This document shows positions 13,201 to 25,200 of a stretch of DNA of 64,000 nt, one piece after another. The first letter of the stretch is position 1. Every line of letters begins with the position of its first letter. A program made the translations under genes and the position numbers. This DNA is from Alligator mississippiensis (Eukaryota > Chordata > Crocodylia > Alligatoridae). Under the pieces are notes generated by a model that worked only from the letters and a program-made list of their open reading frames with translations, had not been told where the DNA came from and made no database searches. The stretch lies in NCBI RefSeq assembly GCF_030867095.1, contig NC_081824.1, positions 169,640,933-169,704,932 of the forward strand, read 5' to 3'.

Positions 13201-16200
13201 TGACCTCCTCTGCAGCCCCAGAATGACCAGCATATGACCACGCAAACCCTGTAAGTTGTGTACAATACCACAAGGCCCTCAGTGATGTGCATGTGACTCC
13301 ATGCCTCTCTGCAGCCACCTGGCACACCCATGCCCTTTCCTACTCCCGCATTTTGGTCTAGGCCAAGCTGGCATGTGTTCTTGTGTGGGTGTATCTCAGG
13401 GCTGTCACTGGCATCCCTCTGCAGCATTGCTGTGGTACATGCAGTTCTGGAAGGCAGCACCGTAGCCCCAACCCCACAGACTTTACTTGAGAACCTGTAG
13501 CCAGGCTGGGTCTGCTCATAAGGGCACCCTGTATATAGGGTGGCAGGGGTTAGGAGCTAGTCCTGCTGATAGAAGTCCATGTCATATTCAACCCTGGAAC
13601 TGTATGATAGAGGAACAAGACCCTAACAGGCTCTTTTTGTGCCCTAGGTGCAGAAGGATGTTTCAGGCAGTGTGACAGAGCATGTAAGAGGCGAGGAAGG
13701 CAGTCCAGGCTTGCCTGGAGGGCATCTCGCCCAGGGGTGCCACAGCAGCAAGAGGTACTGGCTTGCGGAAACCACTCTCAGGAAGAGCAGAACCTGGAGG
13801 GTAGAGGGGAGAGGTCTAAGCTGGATATCACTAAGAGGGGAGAGGGGACCCATTCCATAGCTGAAAGAACTGCATCCCTAAGCCCATAATAGAGTCCCCA
13901 GAAGAGGCCTTGCTGACAGGGTGGGCCTGGCCCTTTGACGCAGACACCTGCCTTCATGCTACAACCTTCAGAGTCCACCTGGCACAGCCACCTGTCCTCC
14001 TTTCCCTGTGAACCCCATGGGAGGGACCTGGGGGGTCCTCATGGTAGGAGAGCAATTGGACATGACTCTCCCTCTCTCCCACAGGAGGAAGCTCCCAGGA
14101 CACTCGGATGCTGGCTGGGGTGTGCCTCAGCAGGAGAGCCAGCTGCAGAACTACTGCCAGGCTGCTAACATGGTAATGTCTCCTAACAACCCATAGCATT
14201 TAGGTCTTTCTGTTGCATGTTCTCCCCAAGTATCTTCCTCTACTGCCCAAAACAGCCCCCAAGTCCCTTCCCCCATGACTCTGGCATCAATGTGACACCT
14301 CTCCCCTCCCTCCTGGTGCCCAACAGGCCATATCCTGGCTGAAGGAGGGTGCAGGGCCTGGCATCCAGCAGAACCAAGTGGAGGATGCTGAGAACCTAGA
14401 GGCACTGCAGAGCCACCAGGAAATCCTGGGCAACAGCACTGGCTTGGAGGCTGTCTGCCAGGTGAGCCACTGCTGGAGGGCCTATGGGATCAGGAGCCCA
14501 AAGTGCGGGGAACTATTTGGGACTTGTGGGGGACCCCCAGGTATTGCAGTTCTGGGGATGTCCCTGGGGGTGCCTGGGGACACAGAGGGGCCTACATAGC
14601 TCTGCTGTGCTTGTATTCCATGCAGCTGGGCCCTCCTAGAGGGGACAGGCCAAGCACTGGTGGGTATGGCACTTCTTATAACCAGCTTCACTGTCCTTTG
14701 GGGTAGGACAGGAGTGAGAAGGGAGATCTAGGTCCCTGTTGCCCCCAGGCTCAGGTGGGGTTGTGAAGGGCACTTTCCCTGTCCTTAGCACTTGCCTCAT
14801 CATCAGACACCTGATGAAGGCAGTGCCCACCTGGGCAGGACCTGACAGCATGTGTCCATCCCTGCCACAGGAAGGACAGAAGCTGTTCCATACCTGCCCC
14901 AGGGGAAGCCCCGAAGTGGAAGGTGTCCTCCGGGAGCTGGTAGGGCTGTGGGAGGAGCTGCAGAGGAAGCACCAGGAGAACGGCGCAGTGCTGAGGGAGA
15001 TCGATAAGGTGTGTGGCACCATTTGGCCCTGCCGGAGTCCCAGGCACACAGAGACATTGTGAGCAGGGCCAAAAGGGGAGCACCCAGGCCTCAGGGACAG
15101 GCCCAACATTGCCAAGTGGCAAAGCAGCTTTGCATATATCTGGGTGGCCCATACCTGGGATGTGCCGGGAATGTTGGTCCCCAGCCTCAGCCAGGGCCCC
15201 TCAGTAGTTCAGTCTCCTTGGGGAGTCTTGGGAGGGGGGTGATAGTCTCTAAGGCTGCAACAGCCAGCTGGATGCCACACATGCCACCAGAGACAGGTGC
15301 CCTGGAACCAACTTGGGAATCCTCTGCCTCACGCAGCTGTAGCCAGTACTGCAGAGGCCTTGGAACAGAGAGGCATAACCAGCCAGTGCGATGTCCTGGG
15401 CAGAGATGCTAGAGAGACACACACAGAGAGATACAGAGGCAGTCTTACCAGCCCTGGAGACTGAAGGGACGCCAGCATAGTCTCCCTGGGGACCTCTAAA
15501 TTGGTGGCCACTCGCCCACCTTGAGCGGGTGGGAACTCTGCTGGGTTTGAGAGACCTCTAGGTGGGTGGCTGTGGGTGGCTGGAGGCCCAGTCAGGAACT
15601 CTGTGAAACTGGGAGGATGCTGTGCCTTGCTGGGGTAGTCCAGGTCTGGCTCACACCACAGCAGTGTTCCCTGAGCCCCTAGTGTTCTCTGAGCACCTAC
15701 TGGGGCTTTCTTTCAGGCCCTGCAAGGAGAGGCAGCTGGCCTACCAGGCCCAGTCTGGTGGTGTACAGCTACCTGTCTCACTCTCCATTCCTTTCCCACA
15801 GGCTTTGCAGCTGGTGGGGGAGCTGGACCGGGCCGAGCACTGGCTACAGGGTGTGGCAGGCTCACTCTCGGAACCGGCTGCTATGAAGAACCCAGAGGAG
15901 CTCCGCAGGGACCTTCAGGACATTGGCAGCCTGGAGAACCAGCTCCTGCTTTGGGGCATCAGGCTCCAGGCCCTACGGGAGGAGATGGGCAGGGAGCCCT
16001 CCACAGGACATGAGGCTGCTGGGAGGATTCAAAGGAAGGTGGAGACTGTGGAGGAAAAGTGAGTAAGGCAGCACTGGGGGTGGGAGAGCAGCATCTGGAC
16101 AAGGGATGGTATCGGCATAGGAAGGAATCCCTTTCAGCGGGCTTGGGGTGTTGGGCACCAGGAGGGAGTGGCAGGGGAGGGGGAGGGGATTTCCACCCAG

Positions 16201-19200
16201 GGAGGAAATAGTGGGGGCAAAGAAAGGAGAAATACATGCCAGATACATCCCCCCTTTCCGGGAGCTGGCTGAAGGAGGAACAATGTGGACAGGCAGCGTG
16301 GAGAACCAGCTCCTGCTGTGAGGCCTCCAGCTCCAGGCCATGCAGGAGGAAATGGGCAGGGAGCCCATCTCCTCAGCAGGTAGCATCCCTGGGGAGCTGC
16401 CCTGTGTGTCCCCTGCACCCCTACCCCATGGACATGTTTGCTGCGCCAGGCTGAGGTGTGTGCGAGCAGCCCTCCGGCGTCGGGCATCAGACCTGCGCGA
16501 CTCCCTGGTGCTATCCGAGTTCCTGCAGAATGTGCAGCAGGAAGAGGTGCTGAGCCAGAAGAGCCGTGTGCAGGTGAGCAGGGTATGGGGCAGGGCCTGG
16601 GGGCAGGTGAGGTGTGGGTGTGTCTATCTCTGATGGGGCAACGGGCATCTCTCATGTGCTGGCTCTCCACCCCAGCAGCTCTCTGTAGCTGGTCCCTTGT
16701 GAGGCATGGTGTGCCCTGATTCCCTGATCCTGACTACCCCAGCCCATCACTGACTGCATCGGGGAGCCCATGCACATGCCCCTGTCAAGGAGGCTCTATG
16801 CCTGTTGCAGTCCCTCTCTCAAGCCCCAGCATCACTTCTCTATGTTTGCTTTAGCCAGTGACCCACCAACTGGACCCCAAGGAGCCCTTGCACCTCCTGC
16901 TGGTGCAGGCTGGGCAGCAGCTGAACAGAGAGGGCATGAGCAGTCCCCTGGGGGAGCTGCAGGAGGCAGTGGAGATGCTGAATGATGCAGTGAAGGAACG
17001 GGAACGGGTCATGGAGGCAGCGGCGGAGACAGAGAGCCTGGAGCGCCTGGTATGGGGCTAGCCTGGGAGGAGATGGGGAGAGCATCGTTCAGGTGAAGGA
17101 GGAGGTAGTGCCCACCACCTAGCGGCCATGGAGAGTGCAGCCAACTTCCTAAGAGGAAAGGGTGACATTGGAAGTCTTCTCTGTCCAGCGTCTGCATGAG
17201 GGTCTGCTGATCAGTTACAACAGGGAGCTGGGAGCCAGGACTCCTAGGTTCTGTTTCTGATGGGAGGGGAGCATGATTTGATGCTTAGATCTAAAGCCGG
17301 GACTCTGAGACAGTCTGTGCTGGTGCTGGGCAGTGGCTGTCAGCCCTATGGCTAACAAGCAGCCAGTTGCTCTTACTCAGCTATGGCAGGGAACCATGAA
17401 CCTATGCTGGGTCCAGGGCACCAAGGCAGAGCTGGTGGGGGGAGGAGAGGAGAGCATCTCTGTGGGCAGCTACAGCCTGGGAGTCCCATGCTGGGGTTCA
17501 CCAGCCTCTTCTCCTCCCCCCAGCTGGCAGAGGTCTCCCTGCATATGCAGGCTGTCCGGTGCAGAGCAGAGACCCTGGCGCGTGACATTGCCCAGGCAGA
17601 GAGGGGCTTTGCCACAGTGAAGAGTGAGTGGGATCTGCAGGGGCTGCAGGGTTTGCTGAGCCGGCAACAGGACATGGAGGTGAGTCCATGGGTGCATTGC
17701 TACCCACATGGCTGCACTGTTTTGCTGTGGTATTAGTGAACTCACTAGCGCTCTCTACTGGCTTCCCACAGATCCTGAAGTGCCTATCTGCCCAACATGA
17801 GTGGGGTGGGGGGGCACAGGGCATGGAGTTTATCTAAAGGGTGGTCAGACCAAAAGCATCCCAGCCTGACTGTCACTCTTCCAAGGAGGTTCTGGCCCTC
17901 AGCCCCAAGTATCCTTAGCCCCGGCCTTTCATGGCAGGTTCGTCTGGAATTTTCCAGCCAAGCATAGCCCTAAGCTGTCTTTTCCTCCTGTGGCCAGGAG
18001 GTGAGAAAGGAAGGGATTGCGTCAGCTCCCCATGCCAGTGCCTGGCTGCCAACACCTCGCACATCTTTCCACTCTGCATCCTGATGGAAGGATCTGACTC
18101 ATGCGGGGGGAGCAGACTGTCTGTGGGGAAGCTCAGATCCCCTCCAGCCCCACAGGGCACTCCTTGCAGCCCCTTTCCTTGTCCCCCTACAACTCCAGTC
18201 CACAGAATTCAGCTCTGTTACACCCCAGAGCCTGCCCCCTCTGGACCATGGTTCCCAATGCAAGCCAGCCCAGCAATGAGAATTAGTGCCAAGCTCTGTT
18301 ATGGGGCTGAAAACCCTGGTCTTTTGCTCTAAGGGGGAGGGACAGGAAGCATCTTGAGCAGATTAAGTAGGGTTGCTAGGGTTCCCTTGTCTCCCCAGCC
18401 AGAGGGTCAGGGACCCTCCTATGGGTCTCTGAAGAGTGGTGACACTTCTCAGCATCCTGAGCCCTTTTGTGTCCCCAGCGTGAGATGTCAGAGGCATTGG
18501 AGGGGCACCTGGAAGAGCTGCAGAGGGCAGCCACTCACTTGGAAAAGCTCTGCGCCACTCAGAGGCGTGACCTGGTCCCAGAAGTGCAGGAGACGCTGAA
18601 AGCTGGGGAGGGTCTGCTGGCACTGGTGCTGGAAAACAAGGCCCGCATGGAGCAGGCTGGTCAGCTACGGCAGTTCTTCAGGGATTACTTGGCTATGATG
18701 TGAGTGGCAGTGACTTCCAGCAAGGCATCATGGGCACCTGTGCAAGGGGCTGCTAGCCCTGCCTGCAAGGCCAAGGGCTAAGGAGGGTGTGGCCCTCCTG
18801 GGCTCAGCCATGGGGGCCAGTGCTGATTGCAGAATTGACAACCACTTGGTCATATTGAAGCAGGTCCTTGGGGAAACCCAAGGGCCTAAAGACATAGTGG
18901 TCCCCTGCCACAAAGCAGGAGGTGCCCAGGGTCAGGGCAATGTGAATCAGAGGATCTGTGCAGGGACAGCCAGCTGCAGCAGGCCCTATCGCTGTGCTCT
19001 TGGCCCCACATATGAGAGGGAACCAACCAGACCCCCAATATCATGAGCCTCTTTAAACAGTCATGACACTGATCAGCATTAGAGTCATTTTATTTTCGAC
19101 CTTCAAATGGAGCATAATCAGTACACACCCACGTCCCCTTGGCTGTTACCAGGGGTACTCTACCCTGTCACATATCCCTTCTCCTGGCCATCTCTCTGTA

Positions 19201-22200
19201 CTGCCTTGTTTCCTATCCCCCTGCATTCATGCCCCTCCAAGTTTCCTCCCTGCCATGCTCACCTCACCTGTCCCTCCTTTTTCCATCAACCTCCTGCCAC
19301 TCTTGTTCTCTTCTCTTCCCCTTCATTGTTTCCTGTTTTGAAACTAGAGAACCTGGCAGTGGCAGCCTTCCTCCAAGACACCCTGGCTTTAGTCCTAGTG
19401 ATACTAAAGGCCAGCCTATCCTAGGGGGAGCCAGATAGCCACTGCCAAGGCCATAAGGAAGTGGCAGCCACATTCAAGATGATAGGAAGCAGAGGCCAGT
19501 TTTGGTAAAGGCCACTCTCTTACTTGGTGACCTGAGCATGTCCCCTCTCTGTGCCTCAGTTGCATTGCTGGTGACTCCAGGGTAATTCCTGTAAGGAAAG
19601 GTGAAGGTTTAGAAATGTATCAGATCCCCCAGCAGTGCCCTGCAAGTTGAAATCTCTGGTCTTGTCTCAGTCAGGGAAGGCAACTCCTTGCTGAGACTGA
19701 CAGAGGTGGTTTCCTCTGGCATTCCTTGGTGGTCAAATCCAGGGAGCAGAGGCCATGCAGTGTAGGACATTTTCCTGGCCAGTTTGACCCAACGAGGAGT
19801 TGGCCTTTTGCCTGGGAGATGGGGCCTGACCCGAGGAGTTTTTGGCCTGTGGCACCTCGAAATGGGGAGCAGATTGGAAAGAGGGGAAGAGAGACCTGCA
19901 TACACTTTGGCAGGTCCTGATACCCTGCTTCTGCGTCCCCAGCTCCTGGACTGAGGACACGCGGGCTCAGATCTTCTCAGAAAACCTGAGCACCCATGGC
20001 CTCCTGGAGGCCCAGTGTGAGGAGCTGGAGAGGAAGATTGAGGACAAGTTCATGGAGTTTGAGGAGCTGGCAGCAGCAGGCCAGAAGCTGGTCTCTGAGG
20101 AGCATGACCTGAGTGAGACAGTAAGCAGGATGCTGTCCCCTCCCCAAGGTTGGGTGGGGGACCCTTCACTGGCTTCCCACTGAGCTCCCTTGGGCTGGTG
20201 CAGGACAGGAGGAACCCACTCCTCCTTGGTGGGGGCCACTGAGACCCTGCCCAGAAGAAGCCAGCTCAACCTGCCCAGCCCAGGTTCAGTGCAGTCAGAC
20301 TGCACTGCTGTCTGGCTCCCAGGACTCAGAGGAAGGTGGCAAAGCTAGTTTTGCTCTGGGCTCCATCAGAGCTCTCTAGCAATGACCACTGAGCCCTGAG
20401 GCTCAGCTCCCAACACTGGCCTGGTCCCAGGGATGGGTGAAGAGGAAGCTTCTCTGGAAAGCAGCTTCCTCCTAGTCCCTGGTGCAAGTTCACATTCTCA
20501 CAGGAGCTGCTGGTGTCTGTCTGTCTCCCCCCTTAGATCCAGGAGCGCATGGAGGAGCTGCAGAGCATGCTGGGGTGGGTGCTGGTGCGCTGGCGAGCCC
20601 AGAAGCACCAGCTAGACCCTGGGAGTAAAAGCGATGGTGGCAAGGGCCAGGACAATCCACTGGACTCTACCCAGAGTGCATTTCCTGGCAGCCAAGTGAG
20701 TGTGTAGGGTTGAGAACAAGGACCACCTGGGACTCTGCTGACTCAGCCCAGTGTGTGGAGGGGGTGGGGGCAGGGGTGCATCTGAAGGCAGCAAAAATTT
20801 GCTGCACTGCCAAGGAAGAGATTGCCTGGGCAGTGCATGCCACATACAGCGAGGAGACTGGTGCTTTCCTCTCATACAGAAAGGGTGAGCTGGACCTGCA
20901 GAGCAGGAGTTGGGATCCTTGGGTTGTAGCCCTGGCTCTGCCCCTCACTTGGTGTGTGAGCAAGACCCCACCCATCTCTGTGCCTCAGTTTCACTTCTAG
21001 TGACTCCAGGATAATGGTCCTGACCCACCAGCCTGGGCACGGGCAGGGAGCCACAAGGTTGAACTTGTTACTGCCTGCGAAGCACTTGGGGATCCCTGAG
21101 TATAGCTTCCCTTGGTACTCAGAGCTCTCTGATGTAGAGCAGGAGACCTCAGCAATTCCCAGTGCAAGCTGTAGCAGAGAGCTGTGAGGGAGAGCAGGAG
21201 AGGGCAGGATGCGGTTCTAGGCAGGAGTGATGGTGGGGAGGAAGAGGGAGGCTCCGTGAGGGGAGCAGGCATCTCCACAACCCCACATCTTCCCTGTCTG
21301 CTGTTGCTTCTCAGGATCGACATACCTCATCAGTTTTGCCTGATGCTAAGAGCTTGCTGGGCCCTAATGCTTCAAAAGGACCTCAGCCTTCATCATGCTC
21401 CTTCCTGGAGCCCCTCACTCCCCCACAGGACCTCAAGGCACAGCCCCAGAGGCAGGAGGAAGAAGTGGTGCCTCCTTCAGTACTGCCCGTTCCCAGACGG
21501 GAGCTGAGCTGGGAAGGTCCTGGTGACTCCACACCACTGGAGATAGGAATCCCCAAGGAGACCTTGGTCAACCCCTCCAAGACCCCAGTGGTGGTGGTGC
21601 CGCCGCGAGGCCCCAGCAGCGTGGGAGGGACAGTCAGCTTGATCCTGAGCATTGGCAAGAAAGGGGATAAGAGGCTACAGCTGGCGCAGGCTGGAGCGGA
21701 GCAGGGGGAAGAGGCCCTGCACAAGGTGGGTGATGCTGGCTGGGCGGTACAGCTTCTACAGGCCAGAGAGAGAGCTTCAAGCACATGGCTTGTGTGGTGC
21801 CATTGGTAGTGCTGCGCAAGGGGGCTTTGCGCACCAGTGAGACAGCCTTTCTCCAACGGAGCTGCTGGAAAGGTTGATGCTGTGCCTTATTGTGGAGCTT
21901 GGCCCACAGCAGCTGTGCTCAGGGCTGTAGTTATATCAGCCTGCAAACTCCCAGGTGCGCTTGGAGGGGCATGACAAACCCCAGGTATTCCCAGGTGAGC
22001 TCCGGCCTCAGTTGGAGTTAGTTCAGGAAATTCGCCACAGTTGCTAGAGAGTACTCTAGAGGCAGGTGGATTTTCTGGCTGAGGGATCCCCAGTGCTGCC
22101 CGCACCCCTGCCTCTTCGGGTGGCAGAAGCAATACAAGCTCCCTTGGCTTCCCTGTGCCAGGCACTGGCCTATCCCACCACAGCACCTGCTTCTCCTCCC

Positions 22201-25200
22201 TCCTGGCTCCTCCTCCTCCTCCTCCTCACAGTAGCAGACCACTCTCACTTCTCCCTCAATTCTGTATTTGTGTCTCTCTCTCCCCACCCTCAGCTCTCTG
22301 GCACTAAACCCTCAGGCTGTAAAACCTTTTGGAAGCGTTGCCAGGGGCTTTTGGGAAACACTTTGGGTAGTTTAAGGCGAAAGAGAAAGTCATCTCGCCA
22401 GCCTGTGGAAGAGGTAACATCCCTGGGGCTGCATGCTGGGCAAAGGGGTTGCATGGCATGAGCTTGGCCTCTACTAACACGCCAGACCATCTCTGCAAGT
22501 GCCTCTGTGTTCTCTCTCTGGGCACCATTCCTGCTCTTCCCCTGCACAGAGAAGCCAGGCTAAGGCCTGTCTCTCCCTTCCAGCTGGAAAGCAGGGTGTG
22601 GGGAGGGCACTCTGCTGCCCTGATAACCTGGTGCTAAGACAGGTCTGTCAGGGTGACCCAGGGCCGTGGACCACTTCAGAATAAACCGAGGGCCCCAGCA
22701 GGCCCAGCAGGATGAGAGAATGAGACACAGGGTGACAGCTGTGACAGGGGATGAACTGTGTTGGGGACAGTCTCAGTGCAGTTGTCAGTGGGCAGATCTC
22801 CAAAGCCATGCTGTAGCTGGCAGAAGTTGGTCCTCTTGCTCTTAGGCTAAGCAGAGACTGACCAAGCCATGGACTGTGGACAGATTGTAGAAGAGGGTGA
22901 TATGCATGGGAGGAACACGGTGGGGAGGGGCTGGAGAATTTGTTCTGGGTTGCACGTGTTAGCCCCATTCTGGGGACATCTCAAGGTGTTTGCAGTCCTG
23001 CATGGGTGCCATGGTCATGGAGACTGTGTGTGCTTAATGCTTTGTATCTAGTAACCCTTAATGTTAGCGCAGACAAGCTGGGCAGATCCCCATGTAGCAT
23101 CTTCGGTCATTCAGAAGGAATTGGGTAGAGCTGGGTCCAGGTCCCTGTTCTGAGGCTGAATCTAAGGCAGCCATGTGATTGCAGGCAGAACTGAGGCCTG
23201 GCCATCCTGCGGGAACAGTTCAGTGCTGCTCACTCAGGCAGGGGGAAGGAGTAGCGGAGTCACCCAGCAGGGCCTGGGGCAACAAGCAGCACCAGAGTCT
23301 GGACCACAGGGAGCAGCTCACCCATGTTTCCCCCTTGCCACCATTTCCTTGTGCACTCAAGGTGCAGGGACCAGCAGCTGGAGAGCTTGGCATGACCATG
23401 CAGGAGGGAGCTACATCCCCGCCCCAGCAGGGCACTGACCCAGAGTGGCAGTGACCCAGTCTCACTTGCTAAGACAGTGCCAGCCAGCAAAGACTGGAAG
23501 ATGGGGAGTGCAGGGCTCTGCAAATGCAGCCTGCTACCCTCACCCTCCATAATAGGGATGGGTGACTTGCTGCATTTCACTGCCCCTCCCTACCCCCCAA
23601 ACACACCAGATCCTAAGGAGCATTGCATTTTGAGTAGTCTCTATAAGCACCCCAACATGTTAGAGTGAGGGGGACACAGTTAGGCTCCCACAGTGTTGGC
23701 CATGCAGCTCCCAGTCAACAGACGCTGGCTTGTCCCCGGGAGCGAAGGCAGAGATCCCTAGTATCATGGAGTGTGCCCTCCCCTGGTTGCTGTCACTGTG
23801 TGATATGGACAGTGCTGTCTGTGAGACATGACCAGTGGTTGGGCATGAGGAGCCGTGTGGATCTGCATGTTGCTAGGTATGCATGCCCATGAGGGAGCCC
23901 AGGGCTATGCCCCTGCTCCTCCCACTCCAGCCTGGGTGTCTTCGGGCACAGTAACCTTGAGCCAGCAGACAGGTGGGTCTAACATCTCTCCCCTGCCCTT
24001 ATGTTTCTCAGGTGAGCGCCTATTTGTGTGTGAAGGAGAATGAAGGGGTTGGATCCGCCACCCACAAGAGCTCAACCGTGCTCCACCCAGCCAAACAAGC
24101 GCCTGCAAGAAGCCATGCCTCCTTGGTTTCAAGCACTGGGGCAGATACTGCCTTCCACACCCTGCCCAAAGCCAGCTCCAGCTCTCTCATGGACAGCCTG
24201 CAGAGGGGCAGGAAGGCAGTGGTGGAAGGTGCCCAGCCACCCTGGCAGCAGAGGCTCCTGACAGCAGAGCCCAGCCAGCTGCAGCCTTGGTCGGAAGAGA
24301 AGCACAATCCCAGTAACACTTGGCCCCTGAAGTGTGAGAGGAGGAAGGTGGCAGGGAGGGCTTCCAGCCCCAGGCTGGGAGAGCTGGGAGAGGAACCCCC
24401 AGGAAGGGCCAGCAATGCTGAATGTAGTACCATCAAGGCTGCATCTAGTGGCCCCAAAGCTGAAGACCTGAGCCACAGCTTGGGTCCCAGCAGTTCGCAG
24501 CCAGCCACATCAAAAGGCCCTTGCCAGCATCTTTCTCTGGGGTCTGTCCTGAGCCTGGAACTGCCCAAGGACCTTGGTCTCCTCAGGAATGTCCAAGACT
24601 CTATTAAAATAGCGTGGAAGGAGGTGGCTGAAAGGAAGAAGGGACAGCAGCCCTGTGGAGTGATTCAGTGGGAGGTCAAGGGGCCAGAGCTGGAAGTGAA
24701 CAATGCTAGCCTGTCAAAGGAGATGCTGAGCCATCAGCTAACCACCTGCCCAAGGCCTGGAGGATCCATAGAGCCTTCCAGGAAGGCTCTGAAGAGTGAG
24801 CATAGCACTTGGTTTGAAGAAGTGAGCTTCAACCCAGGCTACGACAGGCAGAAGACTCAGAGTGTTGCTGCAGCCTCCTCCCGAGAGGATGGGCAGAGTC
24901 TCCAGGTCCAGGGCAGCTCCAGCGGTGATTTCCTGGACTTCCAAGTGCACCAGTTGTCCCGCATCAGCATGCTACGTGAACAGGCTGGCCAGGAGTGGAA
25001 CCAGCTGACAGCCATGCTGGGGAAGCCTGGCAGTCCAGGAAGAGTGCAACCTGAGAAGCCAGTGGACCTCAAACCCCAAGTCCGGGAAGCCACCAGGGTA
25101 GAGCTCAGGCCTTCTCCTACCAAGCTCTCCAGTGGGGCCCTCGTCAGAGGAGAACCACCACGAGAAAGCACGAAGCTCAAGGAGGTAACCCTGGAGAGCA

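Noticed and set aside
24020-24568. 182-codon open frame antisense to the giant exon
   Set aside because: Shadow of the sense frame, which has matched splice sites and phase.
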